Made by a program: the position numbers and the translations under genes. From contig NZ_CP048410.1 in the NCBI RefSeq assembly GCF_019357415.1, positions 2,017,001 to 2,081,000 on the forward strand: a stretch of 64,000 nt of DNA. Direction: 5' to 3'. The stretch is from Gramella sp. MT6 (GTDB lineage: Bacteria > Bacteroidota > Bacteroidia > Flavobacteriales > Flavobacteriaceae). The notes beneath the pieces were generated by a model, which did not search any database, was not told the DNA's origin, and saw only the letters and a program-made list of their open reading frames with translations. The first letter of the stretch is position 1; each line of letters starts with the position of its first letter. This document shows, in pieces, positions 47,239-56,801 of this stretch.

Positions 47239-47738
47239 TGGAAGAGATTCTTAAGAGTTTACCTGATAAGGCCAAAGATAAGAAGAAGGAGAATAGAAAG
47301 TTCTTTTCTAAGCTAAAGAAACGTCCGCCAAAAGATCTGGATGCGCTAATGATTGAACTTCATGAAGATGAGTTCTCCAGGACCGATTGTCTTACCTGTG
47401 CCAATTGCTGTAAAACAACCGGACCTTTATTTACTCAAAAGGATATTGAAAGGATCAGCAAGCATTTCAGAATGAAGCCAGGCGAATTCATCGATACTTA
47501 TTTAAGGCTGGACGAAGAAAATGATTTTGTATTGCAACAGGTTCCATGTCCCTTTTTAGGATCAGATAACTATTGTTCCATTTACGATAAGAGACCAAAA
47601 GCATGCCGGGAATATCCGCATACCGACAGAAAAGATTTTCATAAGATCTCTAATATCACCATTAGAAATACGGCTGTTTGTCCCGCTACTTATAATATTG
47701 TCGAGGAAATGAAAAAAAGATTAAAAACTAACTTTTAG
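47238..47738 (+). CDS. YkgJ-family cysteine-cluster (zinc or iron) protein
   Basis: A 166-residue cytosolic protein of the YkgJ/CxxCxxCC family. The hallmark CLTCANCCKTTG (about residues 53-64) has the C-x2-C-x2-C-C cluster, followed by PCPFLGSDNYCSIYDKRPKACREYPH (about 104-129, given in shorter pieces here: YCSIYDKRPKACREYPH). Members probably bind zinc or an iron-sulfur cluster; the function is unknown. The first basic stretch (KAKDKKKENRK) could contact nucleic acid. It overlaps the divergent methyltransferase at the start codon. Confidence 0.85.
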   Translation: MEEILKSLPDKAKDKKKENRKFFSKLKKRPPKDLDALMIELHEDEFSRTDCLTCANCCKTTGPLFTQKDIERISKHFRMKPGEFIDTYLRLDEENDFVLQQVPCPFLGSDNYCSIYDKRPKACREYPHTDRKDFHKISNITIRNTAVCPATYNIVEEMKKRLKTNF

Positions 47739-47778
47739 GTCTAAAATATTTTGTCTTTCTTTAACAAAATATTTAACC

Positions 47779-48627
47779 ATGAAGAAACTACTCTTCCTCC
47801 TTTTCTTATCAACTTTTAAGCTTTGTGCGACTAACTGGTATACTGATCTGGAAACCGCGCAAAAAGTTGCCATTGCTAGTAATAAATTGATCCTTGTAGA
47901 TTTCTGGGCAAACTGGTGCGGCCCCTGTAAGAAAATGGACCGGGATGTTTGGAGTAAGGAAGAGGTGAAGACAGTTCTTGATAATTATGTTCCGCTAAAG
48001 ATAGATTTTGATACTCGAAGGCAATTAGTGGATCAATATGGGGTACATGGTATTCCATTCGTGGTCATTATGGATGCCAATGGTAAAGTTCTTTACAATA
48101 AGCTAGGTTATACAGATAAAATTCAAACGCTACATTTTCTAGAAAAATATCGACTTAACACCTCCTTTATGCAACTGGAAACCGCATATTTTAACAGGCA
48201 GCCAAGTTATTCCACTGCCTTAAGACTGGCTCAGAAATACCTCGATTTTAGCCTTTATGTAGAAGATCCTGAGGTGAGGAAAAACGTATTATCGCTCGCT
48301 AAGGAATATCTGTCGGAAACTGAAGACCTGCTGGACTCCGAACAGGCTAATTACACTATGATGGAACAAAAGATCGAACTCCTGGAGGCAAACGTAGATT
48401 TATACGACGGGAATTATCGTAAACTAGGAAGATTCCTTGAGAAAAAGATCGATGAAGAGGATTTAAGAAAGTATAATTGGGGTGTCTATTGCTTTTTGAA
48501 TTATTGCATGTACAAAGAAGAAGGTGATCAGAGAAATATTCAGAAATGGGAAAACGAAATGAATAAGCTCAAAAACCCGGAATTATACTGGACCAGGTAT
48601 TCTAAATTAATTGCTTCAAGAGAGTAG
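47779..48627 (+). CDS. Thioredoxin-fold protein with C-terminal helical domain
   Basis: A 282-residue exported protein: signal MKKLLFLLFLSTFKLCA, then a thioredoxin domain (about residues 20-125) with the redox motif DFWANWCGPCKKM (cysteines about 47 and 50), a cis-proline at GIPFVVIMD (about 92), and a helical C-terminal half (about 135-282, PSYSTALRLAQKYLDFSLY onward). This resembles the DUF255/thioredoxin_7-like group of Bacteroidota. It may reduce periplasmic disulfides. It stands alone before a strong terminator. Confidence 0.82.
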   Translation: MKKLLFLLFLSTFKLCATNWYTDLETAQKVAIASNKLILVDFWANWCGPCKKMDRDVWSKEEVKTVLDNYVPLKIDFDTRRQLVDQYGVHGIPFVVIMDANGKVLYNKLGYTDKIQTLHFLEKYRLNTSFMQLETAYFNRQPSYSTALRLAQKYLDFSLYVEDPEVRKNVLSLAKEYLSETEDLLDSEQANYTMMEQKIELLEANVDLYDGNYRKLGRFLEKKIDEEDLRKYNWGVYCFLNYCMYKEEGDQRNIQKWENEMNKLKNPELYWTRYSKLIASRE

Positions 48628-48650
48628 AAAAGATATTGTTTTAAAAAATA

Positions 48651-48682
48651 AAAAGCCCTGGCATCTAAATGCCAGGGCTTTT
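48651..48682. terminator. Bidirectional terminator with a perfect 14-bp stem
   Basis: AAAAGCCCTGGCAT pairs perfectly with ATGCCAGGGCTTTT around a 4-nt loop. It serves the thioredoxin-fold gene and the convergent NamZ-like gene ending at 48706. Confidence 0.9.
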
Positions 48683-48705
48683 TGTAAAATTGAATAAGTT
48701 AATTA

Positions 48706-49944
48706 TTACTGGTAAAGCAGATATTTTTTTCTCATTAGATCGTAATTAGATAAACCTTCTTTCCAGCTAGCTTTTATTTCCTGAAAAGACTTTCCGCTTT
48801 CTATTTGATCTTGAAGTTTTTTAGTTCCGGCAAGTTTTGTGAAAAACTGGTTGAAGAACTCCTCTTTTTTAGCAGTATTATTATAAGCTTCGATTAGCCA
48901 TTCAAGATTAAGTGAATTCAAATATTCTGAATCGGTGAGGTCTTTACCGAAACATTGCAAGCCTGAATGTTTTGGGTTAGTCGCGCCCGGCATTGGTTCT
49001 GGCTTGTATAAATATTTGAAATAGGTTTTGTATAAATAAGGCGATCCAAAAACCTGGAATTGCTTATCTGTACCTCGACCTGCATTTACATTAGTTCCTT
49101 CAAAGAAGCACAGGCTTGGGTATAAGTTAATAGATTTATCATTTGGAAGGTTTGGAGAAGGTTTTACTGGTAGAGAATATTTTTTCTCATGATCATAATT
49201 TTCCATTTCAATAACCCTGATATCGCATTGAATACCATCGTTTAACCATTTTTCACCATTTATCATTTGTGCATATTCCCCTATGGTAAGACCGTGCACC
49301 ACAGGAATGGGATGCATCCCAACAAAACTTTGATATTCCGGTTCCAGGATTGGACCATCAATATAATGCCCATTAGGGTTTGGCCTGTCCATGATTAAAA
49401 GCGGGATATTATTTTCTGCGCAGGCTTCCATAAGGTAATGAAGAGTTGAAATATAGGTGTAGAACCTGGCTCCCACATCCTGAATATCGAAGATCATCAG
49501 ATCTATATCCTTCAATACTTCAGGAGAAGGCTTTTTATTTTTTCCGTATAGGGAAACCACCGGAAGTCCGGTTTTTGTATCCAGTCCGTCTTTAATTACC
49601 TCTCCGGCGTCTGCCGTTCCACGAAAACCATGTTCTGGGGCGAATACTTTTTCGATCTTGATATTCAAACTTAGTAACGAATCTACGAGGTGAGTATATT
49701 CCCCAGTTTCAGTTTTAATGATCGAAGTTTGATTACCAACCACGCCGATCTTTTTACCTTTCAACAGGGCTAAATATTCTTCGGTACGATTTGCTCCTAC
49801 GATTATTTCAGAGGCTTTAGAATCTGATTTCTCTTTATCTGATGTATTTTCTGAAGTTTCTTCAGATTGACTATTAGTGTTTCCGCAGGAAAGAATTCCG
49901 ATAAGAAAGAATAAAAATGTACTTTTGAGCAATCTCTTAATCAT
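48706..49944 (-). CDS. NamZ-like exo-beta-N-acetylmuramidase (DUF1343) lipoprotein
   Basis: A 412-residue lipoprotein with signal and lipobox cysteine at residue 20 (IGILSC), a Ser/Glu-rich linker and the DUF1343/NamZ domain from about residue 45 to the end. Visible are GKKIGVVGNQTSI, FAPEHGFRGTADAG, PVVSLYGKNKKPSPE, LMIFDIQDVGARFYTYISTL (about 165), MDRPNPN, GMHPIPVVHGLTIGEYA and FEGTNVNAGRGTDKQF. In NamZ this domain removes terminal MurNAc from peptidoglycan fragments. It is divergent from the permease gene with only six bases between starts. Confidence 0.9.
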   Translation of the reverse strand: MIKRLLKSTFLFFLIGILSCGNTNSQSEETSENTSDKEKSDSKASEIIVGANRTEEYLALLKGKKIGVVGNQTSIIKTETGEYTHLVDSLLSLNIKIEKVFAPEHGFRGTADAGEVIKDGLDTKTGLPVVSLYGKNKKPSPEVLKDIDLMIFDIQDVGARFYTYISTLHYLMEACAENNIPLLIMDRPNPNGHYIDGPILEPEYQSFVGMHPIPVVHGLTIGEYAQMINGEKWLNDGIQCDIRVIEMENYDHEKKYSLPVKPSPNLPNDKSINLYPSLCFFEGTNVNAGRGTDKQFQVFGSPYLYKTYFKYLYKPEPMPGATNPKHSGLQCFGKDLTDSEYLNSLNLEWLIEAYNNTAKKEEFFNQFFTKLAGTKKLQDQIESGKSFQEIKASWKEGLSNYDLMRKKYLLYQ

Positions 49945-49950
49945 AGGATA

Positions 49951-51183
49951 TTGAATTTCGAGTATTTCGTTGTAAAGCGTTTAATCAGCGCTAAAAAGTA
50001 TAAAAGTAGCATATCTGCACCTATAATAAAAATAGCGATCACGGCGATCGCTATCGGGGTGATTATGATGCTTGTTTCCTTTGCGACCGGCCTGGGTTTG
50101 CAGGAAAAGATAAGAGATAAGATCGCTGCTTTTAACGGGCATATCAATATTTCCAGTTACGACAATAACAGTTCCAAAGTTTCTTTGATCCCTGTATCGA
50201 AAAACCAGGATTTTTATCCTGAATTCACTTCAGTTGAAGGTATTAAGCATGTACAGGCGGTTGCCACCAAATTTGCGGTTATCAGGACCGAAAATGATTT
50301 TGAAGGTATCATTGTTAAAGGAGTTGGGGATGATTATAACTGGGAGTATTTTGAAGAATTCCTGATTGCCGGAGCACTACCAGATTTTTCTGAAAATTTA
50401 AATGATGAGGTGCTTATCTCGCAATACCTGGCCAATAGATTACAATTAAAGGTTGGTGATAAAGTACCTACCTATTTTTTAAGAGATGATAGCGAACGCC
50501 CGCTAGCCAGGGGTTTTGAGATAACCGGGATTTATGAGTCGGGATTTCAGGAATTTGATGAGCTTTACCTGATCGCAGATATAAGGCATATTCAGCGAAT
50601 TAATAATTGGGAAGATGATGAGGTAGGGAATTTTGAGGTTTTTGTAGATGATTTCAACGAGCTGGATCAAAAGGGGAATGAAGTATATGAAAACACAGGT
50701 TCTTTCCTGGATACTCAAACAATTAGTCAGAAATATTATTCGATTTTTGAATGGCTCTCGCTTTTTGATTTCAATATCGCATTGATCATAGGAATTATGA
50801 TCCTGGTTGCAGGAATAAATATGATCACAGCCCTTCTGGTACTAATTCTTGAAAGAACTCAAATGATAGGTGTGCTGAAGGCTTTGGGTGCAGGAGATTG
50901 GAGTATTAGAAAGATCTTTCTGTATAATGCTGGTTATCTCATTGTCCTGGGACTTTTCTGGGGTAACCTTATTGGGATAGGAATTCTGGCTCTCCAGAAG
51001 TATCTTAAATTGGTACCATTGGATCCACGAACATATTACGTGACCGAAGTTCCTATTTATCTTAACTGGGATTATATTCTTGTTGTTAACCTGGGAACCT
51101 TGCTTTTATGCATGATTATGCTGTTGGTTCCTTCTCTTATTATCACCAAAATTTCTCCGGTGAAGGCTATTAAGTTCGAGTAA
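49951..51183 (+). CDS. FtsX/LolC-family ABC permease
   Basis: A 410-residue inner-membrane protein with one N-terminal TM (about residues 23-48), a large periplasmic domain, and three TMs in the C-terminal part (about 275-400). The start is TTG at 49951, which yields MNFEYFVVKRLISAKKY, the usual opening of LolC/LolE-like proteins. The ATAGGATAT stretch just before it is a weak ribosome-binding site. Such permeases need a separate LolD-like ATPase, which is not next door. The role is probably lipoprotein release. Its start is six nucleotides from the divergent NamZ-like start. Confidence 0.87.
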   Translation: MNFEYFVVKRLISAKKYKSSISAPIIKIAITAIAIGVIMMLVSFATGLGLQEKIRDKIAAFNGHINISSYDNNSSKVSLIPVSKNQDFYPEFTSVEGIKHVQAVATKFAVIRTENDFEGIIVKGVGDDYNWEYFEEFLIAGALPDFSENLNDEVLISQYLANRLQLKVGDKVPTYFLRDDSERPLARGFEITGIYESGFQEFDELYLIADIRHIQRINNWEDDEVGNFEVFVDDFNELDQKGNEVYENTGSFLDTQTISQKYYSIFEWLSLFDFNIALIIGIMILVAGINMITALLVLILERTQMIGVLKALGAGDWSIRKIFLYNAGYLIVLGLFWGNLIGIGILALQKYLKLVPLDPRTYYVTEVPIYLNWDYILVVNLGTLLLCMIMLLVPSLIITKISPVKAIKFE

Positions 51184-51216
51184 AATTACCGACCAAAATA
51201 TAAGCGCCTGTAATCC

Positions 51217-51248
51217 TTGGTTTAAGGCTTCAGGATTTTTTACATTTG
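51217..51248 (+). promoter_or_regulatory. Bacteroidota promoter for cysteine synthase
   Basis: TTG at 51217-51219, 21 nt, TACATTTG at 51241-51248; the ATG at 51267 is 18 nt downstream. Confidence 0.6.
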
Positions 51249-51266
51249 CACTCTTAAAAATTGAAA

Positions 51267-52247
51267 ATGGAATACGTTGAAAATATATTAGGTACCATCG
51301 GGAATACTCCTCTTGTGAAAATGAACAAGATCGTTGAGGATATCGATGCGCTGGTACTTGCTAAATACGAAACTTTTAATCCTGGAAATTCTGTAAAGGA
51401 CCGTATGGCCGTGAAGATGGTAGAAGAGGCTGAGAAAAAAGGCCTTCTTAAGCCTGGAGGAACTATCATTGAAGGAACCTCCGGAAATACAGGTATGGGG
51501 CTGGCTTTGGTTGCTATCGTTAAAGGTTATAAGATGATCTGCGTAATGAGCGACAAGCAGAGCAAGGAAAAGATGGATATCCTTAAGGCTGTTGGTAGTG
51601 AAGTGATCGTTTGTCCTACAGATGTGGAGCCAGATGATCCACGTTCTTATTATTCAACTTCCAGAAGACTGGCAGAGGAAACTCCTAATTCTTGGTACGT
51701 AAATCAATATGATAACCTTGCCAACCGCCAGGCACATTATGAAACAACCGGGCCTGAGATCTGGAAACAAACAGATGGTAAAGTTACCCACTTTGTGGTT
51801 GGAGTAGGTACCGGCGGAACTATCTCTGGTGTAGGAAAATACCTAAAAGAACAAAATCCAGATATCAAAGTTTGGGGAATCGATACGTATGGTTCGGTTT
51901 TTAAAAAATATCATGAAACCGGAATTTTTGACGAAAAAGAGATCTATCCATATGTTACTGAAGGAATAGGGGAGGATATACTTCCTAAAAATGTAGACTT
52001 CAGTGTTATTGATGGTTTTACCAAGGTGACAGATAAAGATGCTGCAGTTTACACCCAGAAGCTTTCTAAGGAAGAAGGTTTTTTTCTTGGAAACAGTGCA
52101 GGTGCAGCTGCAAAAGGATTACTTCAGTTAAAGGAACATTTCAAAAAGGATGATGTGGTAGTAGTACTTTTTCATGACCACGGAAGCAGGTATGTTGGGA
52201 AAATGTACAATGATGAATGGATGAGAAAAATGGGGTATATTGAGTAG
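51267..52247 (+). CDS. Cysteine synthase family PLP enzyme
   Basis: A 326-residue fold-type II PLP enzyme. It starts at ATG 51267; a TTG two codons upstream is not needed. Visible are TIGNTPLVKMNKI (about residues 8-20), FNPGNSVKDRMAV with the Schiff-base lysine (about 45), GTSGNTGMGLA (about 70-80, phosphate loop) and GVGTGGTISGVGKYL (about 174-188). The closest are O-acetylserine sulfhydrylase/cystathionine beta-synthase-like enzymes, which make cysteine or cystathionine. The reaction cannot be told apart by sequence alone. It ends 47 nt before the first symporter gene. Confidence 0.88.
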   Translation: MEYVENILGTIGNTPLVKMNKIVEDIDALVLAKYETFNPGNSVKDRMAVKMVEEAEKKGLLKPGGTIIEGTSGNTGMGLALVAIVKGYKMICVMSDKQSKEKMDILKAVGSEVIVCPTDVEPDDPRSYYSTSRRLAEETPNSWYVNQYDNLANRQAHYETTGPEIWKQTDGKVTHFVVGVGTGGTISGVGKYLKEQNPDIKVWGIDTYGSVFKKYHETGIFDEKEIYPYVTEGIGEDILPKNVDFSVIDGFTKVTDKDAAVYTQKLSKEEGFFLGNSAGAAAKGLLQLKEHFKKDDVVVVLFHDHGSRYVGKMYNDEWMRKMGYIE

Positions 52248-52293
52248 GATTTAAGATAAGATCTCAAAAAAGGTATAATTAAACTTAATTTAT

Positions 52294-54399
52294 ATGTTAA
52301 AGAATTATTGGTTTATTTCCAGTTTATTCTTCTTAATGTCACTTTTTATAAATGCGCAGGATCAGGAAAAAGTTTCAGATTTAGAAGTATCCCTAAAACT
52401 TATAAATCCAACCCGTGAGATCAATGACGGTAAAGTTCAGGTAGAGGTTCAAGGAGGCGAAGGGCCTTATCAATATAAATGGAGTAAGCAGAACATTTCT
52501 CTGGACTCGAAGGAAGCCACTGGGTTTATTGAAGGTCTGGATTATTCCGTTAAAATTACAGATGCTACGGGAGAAACTGTCAAAAAGGACTTCAATATAA
52601 AGGCAGAATCAATTACCGAAATATTTAATAGTAAAGTTCAACCTGCTGTAGACTTTTTAGGAAGTATTCTTTTTTGGGATCCTTTTGCTGCGGTGGGAAT
52701 ATATGATCCGGTTGTTTATACAGAACAAGCAGAAATACCAATCCCAAGCTGGGACGCAACAACCAGCAATACATATTCCCTCATGACATGGCTGGTGAAA
52801 GAAGGAGTCTCGGTAGCTGAAGGTGATAAAATAGCCATTGTACAAACAGATTCTGGAGAGAAAATCGATGTTTTTACTGATGCTTCCGGGAAGATTAATT
52901 ATCTGGTTCCAGAAGGGGGAGAGATCTTTAACCCTAATGATAAGGGAGACGTTATAGAGCAGAATGCTCATATGATTGCCCAGATAGAATATGATGATCC
53001 TCAACCTTTACATCATCCAAATGGTGACGTTAGGAAGAATGCTATTCCTTTTATTGTGATCTGGTTAATCCTGGGAAGTATATTTTTTACCCTGAGACTT
53101 GGATTTGTAAATATTCGCGGGTTTAAACATTCCATACAGCTCGCTAAGGGAAAATATGATAACCCAGATGCTCCGGGTACAATTACTCACTTTCAGGCTA
53201 TGGCTACCGCGGTATCGGCTACCGTTGGGTAAGGTAATATTGCCGGTGTAGCGGTTGCAATTTCTCTTGGAGGAGCAGGTGCCACATTCTGGATGTTCAC
53301 GGCAGGTTTTTTTGCGATGTCCTTAAAATTTACTGAATGTACCCTTGGGGTGAAGTATAGAAAGATACATGAAGATGGAAGGATTTTCGGAGGTCCTATG
53401 AATTATCTCCGTTACGGTCTCGAGAAAAGGAATATGAAAGGACTGGGGAAATTTCTTGCAGGCCTTTTTGCAGTTTTAGGTATTGGGGCTTCCTTTGGTG
53501 GTGGTAATATGATCCAGTCTAACCAGGCTTTTAAGATCGTTTCAGAACAACTCCCATTTTTACAGGGATATGGATTTTGGTTCGGGATCGCATTTGCTCT
53601 ACTTGTTGGGGCAGTAATCCTTGGAGGGATCAACAGTATTGCCCGTGTGACCAGTAAGGTGGTTCCGGTAATGGCAATTATTTATGTCCTGGGTTGCGCT
53701 GTGGTTATTGGAGTTAATATCGAAAATATAAGCGGTGCATTTTCTGCAATTTTTAATGGAGCATGGTCAGCCAGTGCCATGAAGGGTGGTTTTATAGGCG
53801 TATTAATTATTGGACTGCAAAGGGCTGCCTTTTCCAGTGAGGCTGGGGTTGGTTCAGCGGCTATCGCTCACAGTGCTACAAAAACTGAAAATCCAATTGC
53901 AGATGGTTTTACTTCTCTGGTTGAACCATTTATAGATACCATGGTAGTTTGTACAATGACAGCTTTGGTACTCATCTTTACTGGAATGCACGAGGTTGAT
54001 GGAGGCATGCAAGGTGTAGAATTAACAGCAGATGCCTTTGGAAGTGTGATTTCCTGGTTCCCTGCCGTATTAGCATTAGCAGTATTCCTTTTTGCTTTTT
54101 CCACTATGGTTTCATGGTCTTATTACGGGATGAGGTCCTGGACTTATCTTTTTGGACAAAGCAAAAAATCTGAAATCATTTATAAGGTTCTTTTCCTGCT
54201 ATTTGTGGTAGTAGGCGCGTCGGTAAGCCTTGGTGCAGTGCTGAGTTTTTCAGATATGATGATTCTCGCCATGTCTTTTCCTAACATTATTGGACTTTAT
54301 ATAATGTCTTCTGAAGTAAGAGGAGATATGAAGACCTACTGGCATAAATTAAAGAATGGCGAACTATTCATTAATCCAAAGTTCAGGAAGGCGAGCTAA
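52294..54399 (+). pseudogene. Sodium:alanine symporter (AGCS) with extended N-terminus, broken by one stop
   Basis: One uninterrupted frame of 701 codons apart from a single TAA at 53230-53232. It has a signal peptide (residues 1-21), an SprB-like beta module (about 30-105), a biotinyl/lipoyl-like hybrid barrel (about 160-230) and AGCS membrane domain (about 245-700). At the stop, the intact paralogue at 57958 reads TVG-L-GNIAG with codon TTA; here it is TVG-stop-GNIAG, so one T-to-A change explains the loss. Everything downstream is intact and similar to the paralogue, so the lesion is recent, or it is read through or a sequence error. Without readthrough it yields a 312-residue fragment. 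Confidence 0.85.
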
Positions 54400-54422
54400 A
54401 AAAAATCTCGGTAGATAATTTT

Positions 54423-54455
54423 AAAAGCTTCACCATCATGGTGGAGCTTTTTTTT
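54423..54455 (+). terminator. Intrinsic terminator after the broken symporter
   Basis: Stem AAAGCTTCACC with GGTGGAGCTTT (one G-T pair) and a 5-nt loop, followed by at least seven T residues. Confidence 0.85.
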
Positions 54456-54533
54456 GTCAAGAAAAAACTAAAACCCTGATAAATATTTCAGAATAGTTTC
54501 AAATATTCTATTTTCAGGACATAAAAATATATT

Positions 54534-55229
54534 ATGAAGAAGATTTACTTGTTACTTATTAGTGTTATATTCTTTTCCTGCAGCTCTACTTTAGATGTTG
54601 CAAACAATCCTGAACCCGATAATCCTAACTATACCTATCTAGCACTGGGAGATTCTTATACTATTGGCGAAAGCGTTATGGAGACTGAGCGCTGGCCTGT
54701 TCAGCTTGCAGAACAACTTAGGGCTCGTGGATACAAAGTGGCGCCTCCTATGGTCATTGCAAAGACCGGCTGGACTACCGAGGATCTCTTAAGGGGCATT
54801 GATAATAACTTAAGTATTCATCGTGATTTTGATCTTGTATCTATCCTCATTGGTGTAAATAATCAATACCAGGGTAAGCTGATCACAGAATATGAAGAAG
54901 AATTACGAACCATTTTTAGAAAGGCTATAAATCATTCTAAAACTAAAGAGAAAGGGGTATTTGCAGTGAGCATTCCAGATTATGGATATACTCCATTCGG
55001 TGAAGCTGGCCAGGAAGAGATCAGTGCTGAGATCGATAGATATAATGAAGTGTTTAGAAAGGTGGCGGCAGATTTTAATGTGGACTTTTATAATATCACG
55101 CCAATTTCCAGGGAGGCAGGTGAAAATCCTGATCTTGTTGCCAGCGATGGCTTACATCCCAGCGGTTTGATGTATAAATACTGGGTAGATCATTTCGTGA
55201 ATCAGGTTGCTGAGAAACTTCCGGAATAA
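54534..55229 (+). CDS. SGNH/GDSL-family lipoprotein hydrolase
   Basis: A 231-residue lipoprotein: signal MKKIYLLLISVIFFSC with lipobox cysteine at residue 16, then an SGNH hydrolase domain. Block I is YLALGDSYTIGE (serine about residue 39), block II lies near the MVIAKTGWTTEDLL segment, block III is LIGVNNQYQG (about 106) and the catalytic Asp-x-x-His is SDGLHPSG (about 203). It acts on esters of lipids, sugars or peptidoglycan; the substrate cannot be read. It stands alone between two apparent promoter regions. Confidence 0.85.
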   Translation: MKKIYLLLISVIFFSCSSTLDVANNPEPDNPNYTYLALGDSYTIGESVMETERWPVQLAEQLRARGYKVAPPMVIAKTGWTTEDLLRGIDNNLSIHRDFDLVSILIGVNNQYQGKLITEYEEELRTIFRKAINHSKTKEKGVFAVSIPDYGYTPFGEAGQEEISAEIDRYNEVFRKVAADFNVDFYNITPISREAGENPDLVASDGLHPSGLMYKYWVDHFVNQVAEKLPE

Positions 55230-55265
55230 TTTTTTACACCTCTCATTTTCAATTGGTTAATTTGA

Positions 55266-55273
55266 TACATTTG
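55266..55273 (+). promoter_or_regulatory. Promoter -7 box abutting the DUF2851 start
   Basis: TACATTTG (TAnnTTTG) ends four nucleotides before the GTG at 55278. No TTG is at -33. Suggests a leaderless transcript if active. Confidence 0.4.
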
Positions 55274-55277
55274 AAGG

Positions 55278-56561
55278 GTGAGGGAGGATTTTCTATATCA
55301 TGTCTGGAAATTTCAGAAGTTTAATAATCAAAGTATTAAGACTTCTGATGGAGATATTATTAATATCATTCAACCTGGTTTTCAAAACGCTCTATCAGGA
55401 CCGGATTTTTTCAATTCTAAAATTCAGATAGGGGAGCAGCTTTGGGCTGGAAATGTAGAAATGCATTTAAAATCCTCAGATTGGTATTTTCATAGCCACG
55501 AAAAAGATCTTAATTATGACAACGTTATACTTCACGTTGTTTGGGAGCATGACACCGAAATTTATAGGAAAGATAATTCCATAATTCCAACCCTCATTTT
55601 AAAGGATAAAGTAGAAGAAAGTATTCTCGAGGCTTATCAACTTCTGCTGGAGAAACCGCATTTAGCGTTGAATTGTGAAAATGACTTTAAAGACTTTTCA
55701 GAATTTCAGATTCGGCATTGGCTGGAGCGCTTATATTTTGAAAGACTGGAATCTAAATCTAAATTGATTGCTCAGCTATTAGCAGAAACCGGAAATAACT
55801 GGGAAGCAGTTCTTTTTATTTTGCTGTGCAGGAGTTTTGGATCAAAGGTGAATGGAGATGCTTTTCAGAGTCTGGCTCAAAGTTTTGATTTTAAGATCAT
55901 TCAGAAATTAGGGTTCAGCCAGTTTTCTTTGGAGGCACTTTTACTGGGACAGGCTAAGCTTATTAATGGAACAGATAGGTACAGCCTGGATCTGAAAAAG
56001 GAATATGATTATTTAAAACATAAATTCTCCCTTGCAAATGAGTTTTTAAAAAGCCCACAGTTCTTCAGGTTAAGGCCAGATAATTTCCCTACGATAAGAC
56101 TTGTCCAGCTGGCAGCTATCTATGCTCAAAACAGAAATCTATTTCAAAGTATCATTCAGGAGAAAAGCCTGGATGAATTTTATATGCTTTTTGATATCCA
56201 AGTTTCTGAATACTGGAACACACATTTTAACTTTGGAAAATCTCATAAAGAAAGAAAAAAGAAACTTGCCATAAGTTTTATAGATCTGATACTGATCAAT
56301 TGCGTGGTCCCTCTCAAACATGCGTATGCAAATTATATTGGTGAGGAGAACGAACAGGCCATTCAGGATCTTATTTCTGGAATTAAAGTGGAAAAAAATT
56401 CAGTAATCAGTATATTTAATGAATTAAGGCCAAAAACCGCTAAAAATGCGATGGATTCGCAGGCCTTGTTGCAGTTAAAAAATGAGTATTGTAATTTGAA
56501 CAGGTGTCTTCAATGTGAATTGGGTGCTTCTTTATTAAGGAAGTCTCCCAAATACATCTAA
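55278..56561 (+). CDS. DUF2851 protein
   Basis: A 427-residue cytosolic protein of the DUF2851 family. It starts at GTG 55278 (MREDFLYHVWKFQKFNNQSI). Visible are the family segments FQNALSGPDFFNSKIQIGEQ (about 33-52), LWAGNVEMHLKSSDWYFHSH (about 53-72), YDNVILHVVWEHDTEIYRKD, and a later WEAVLFILLCRSFGSKVNGD. The closing C-x2-C pair and Cys-rich end (CNLNRCLQCELGASLL) are notable. The pattern of Asp/His/Glu in the first third is reminiscent of nuclease-like folds, but I do not assert a function. It starts an operon with pspC and a potassium channel gene. Confidence 0.83.
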   Translation: MREDFLYHVWKFQKFNNQSIKTSDGDIINIIQPGFQNALSGPDFFNSKIQIGEQLWAGNVEMHLKSSDWYFHSHEKDLNYDNVILHVVWEHDTEIYRKDNSIIPTLILKDKVEESILEAYQLLLEKPHLALNCENDFKDFSEFQIRHWLERLYFERLESKSKLIAQLLAETGNNWEAVLFILLCRSFGSKVNGDAFQSLAQSFDFKIIQKLGFSQFSLEALLLGQAKLINGTDRYSLDLKKEYDYLKHKFSLANEFLKSPQFFRLRPDNFPTIRLVQLAAIYAQNRNLFQSIIQEKSLDEFYMLFDIQVSEYWNTHFNFGKSHKERKKKLAISFIDLILINCVVPLKHAYANYIGEENEQAIQDLISGIKVEKNSVISIFNELRPKTAKNAMDSQALLQLKNEYCNLNRCLQCELGASLLRKSPKYI

Positions 56562-56570
56562 ATTTGCTAC

Positions 56571-56801
56571 ATGACAACTTTTGTTTCTAATATTAGGCAT
56601 TACCTGGAAAAACATGGGTTTTATGTTTCCACGCGCCTTGCAGACAAACTAGGGATGCGTGCCAAAAACGTGAGGCTGTTCTTTATTTATGCCTCATTCT
56701 TCACCATGGGAGTAGGCTTTATAGTATACCTTATTCTCGCTTTCTGGCTGAAATTAAAAGATCTAATTTACACTAAGAGAACCTCTGTATTCGATCTATG
56801 A
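56571..56801 (+). CDS. PspC-domain membrane protein
   Basis: A 76-residue protein with the PspC fold: a short N-terminal region (TRLADKLGMRAKNVRLFFIY) and a membrane helix pair (about residues 37-62, FTMGVGFIVYLILAFWL). PspC proteins take part in envelope-stress responses in enterobacteria; the Bacteroidota short form is of unknown role. It overlaps the next gene's start by four bases, indicating coupling, and lies nine nucleotides after DUF2851. Confidence 0.8.
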   Translation: MTTFVSNIRHYLEKHGFYVSTRLADKLGMRAKNVRLFFIYASFFTMGVGFIVYLILAFWLKLKDLIYTKRTSVFDL

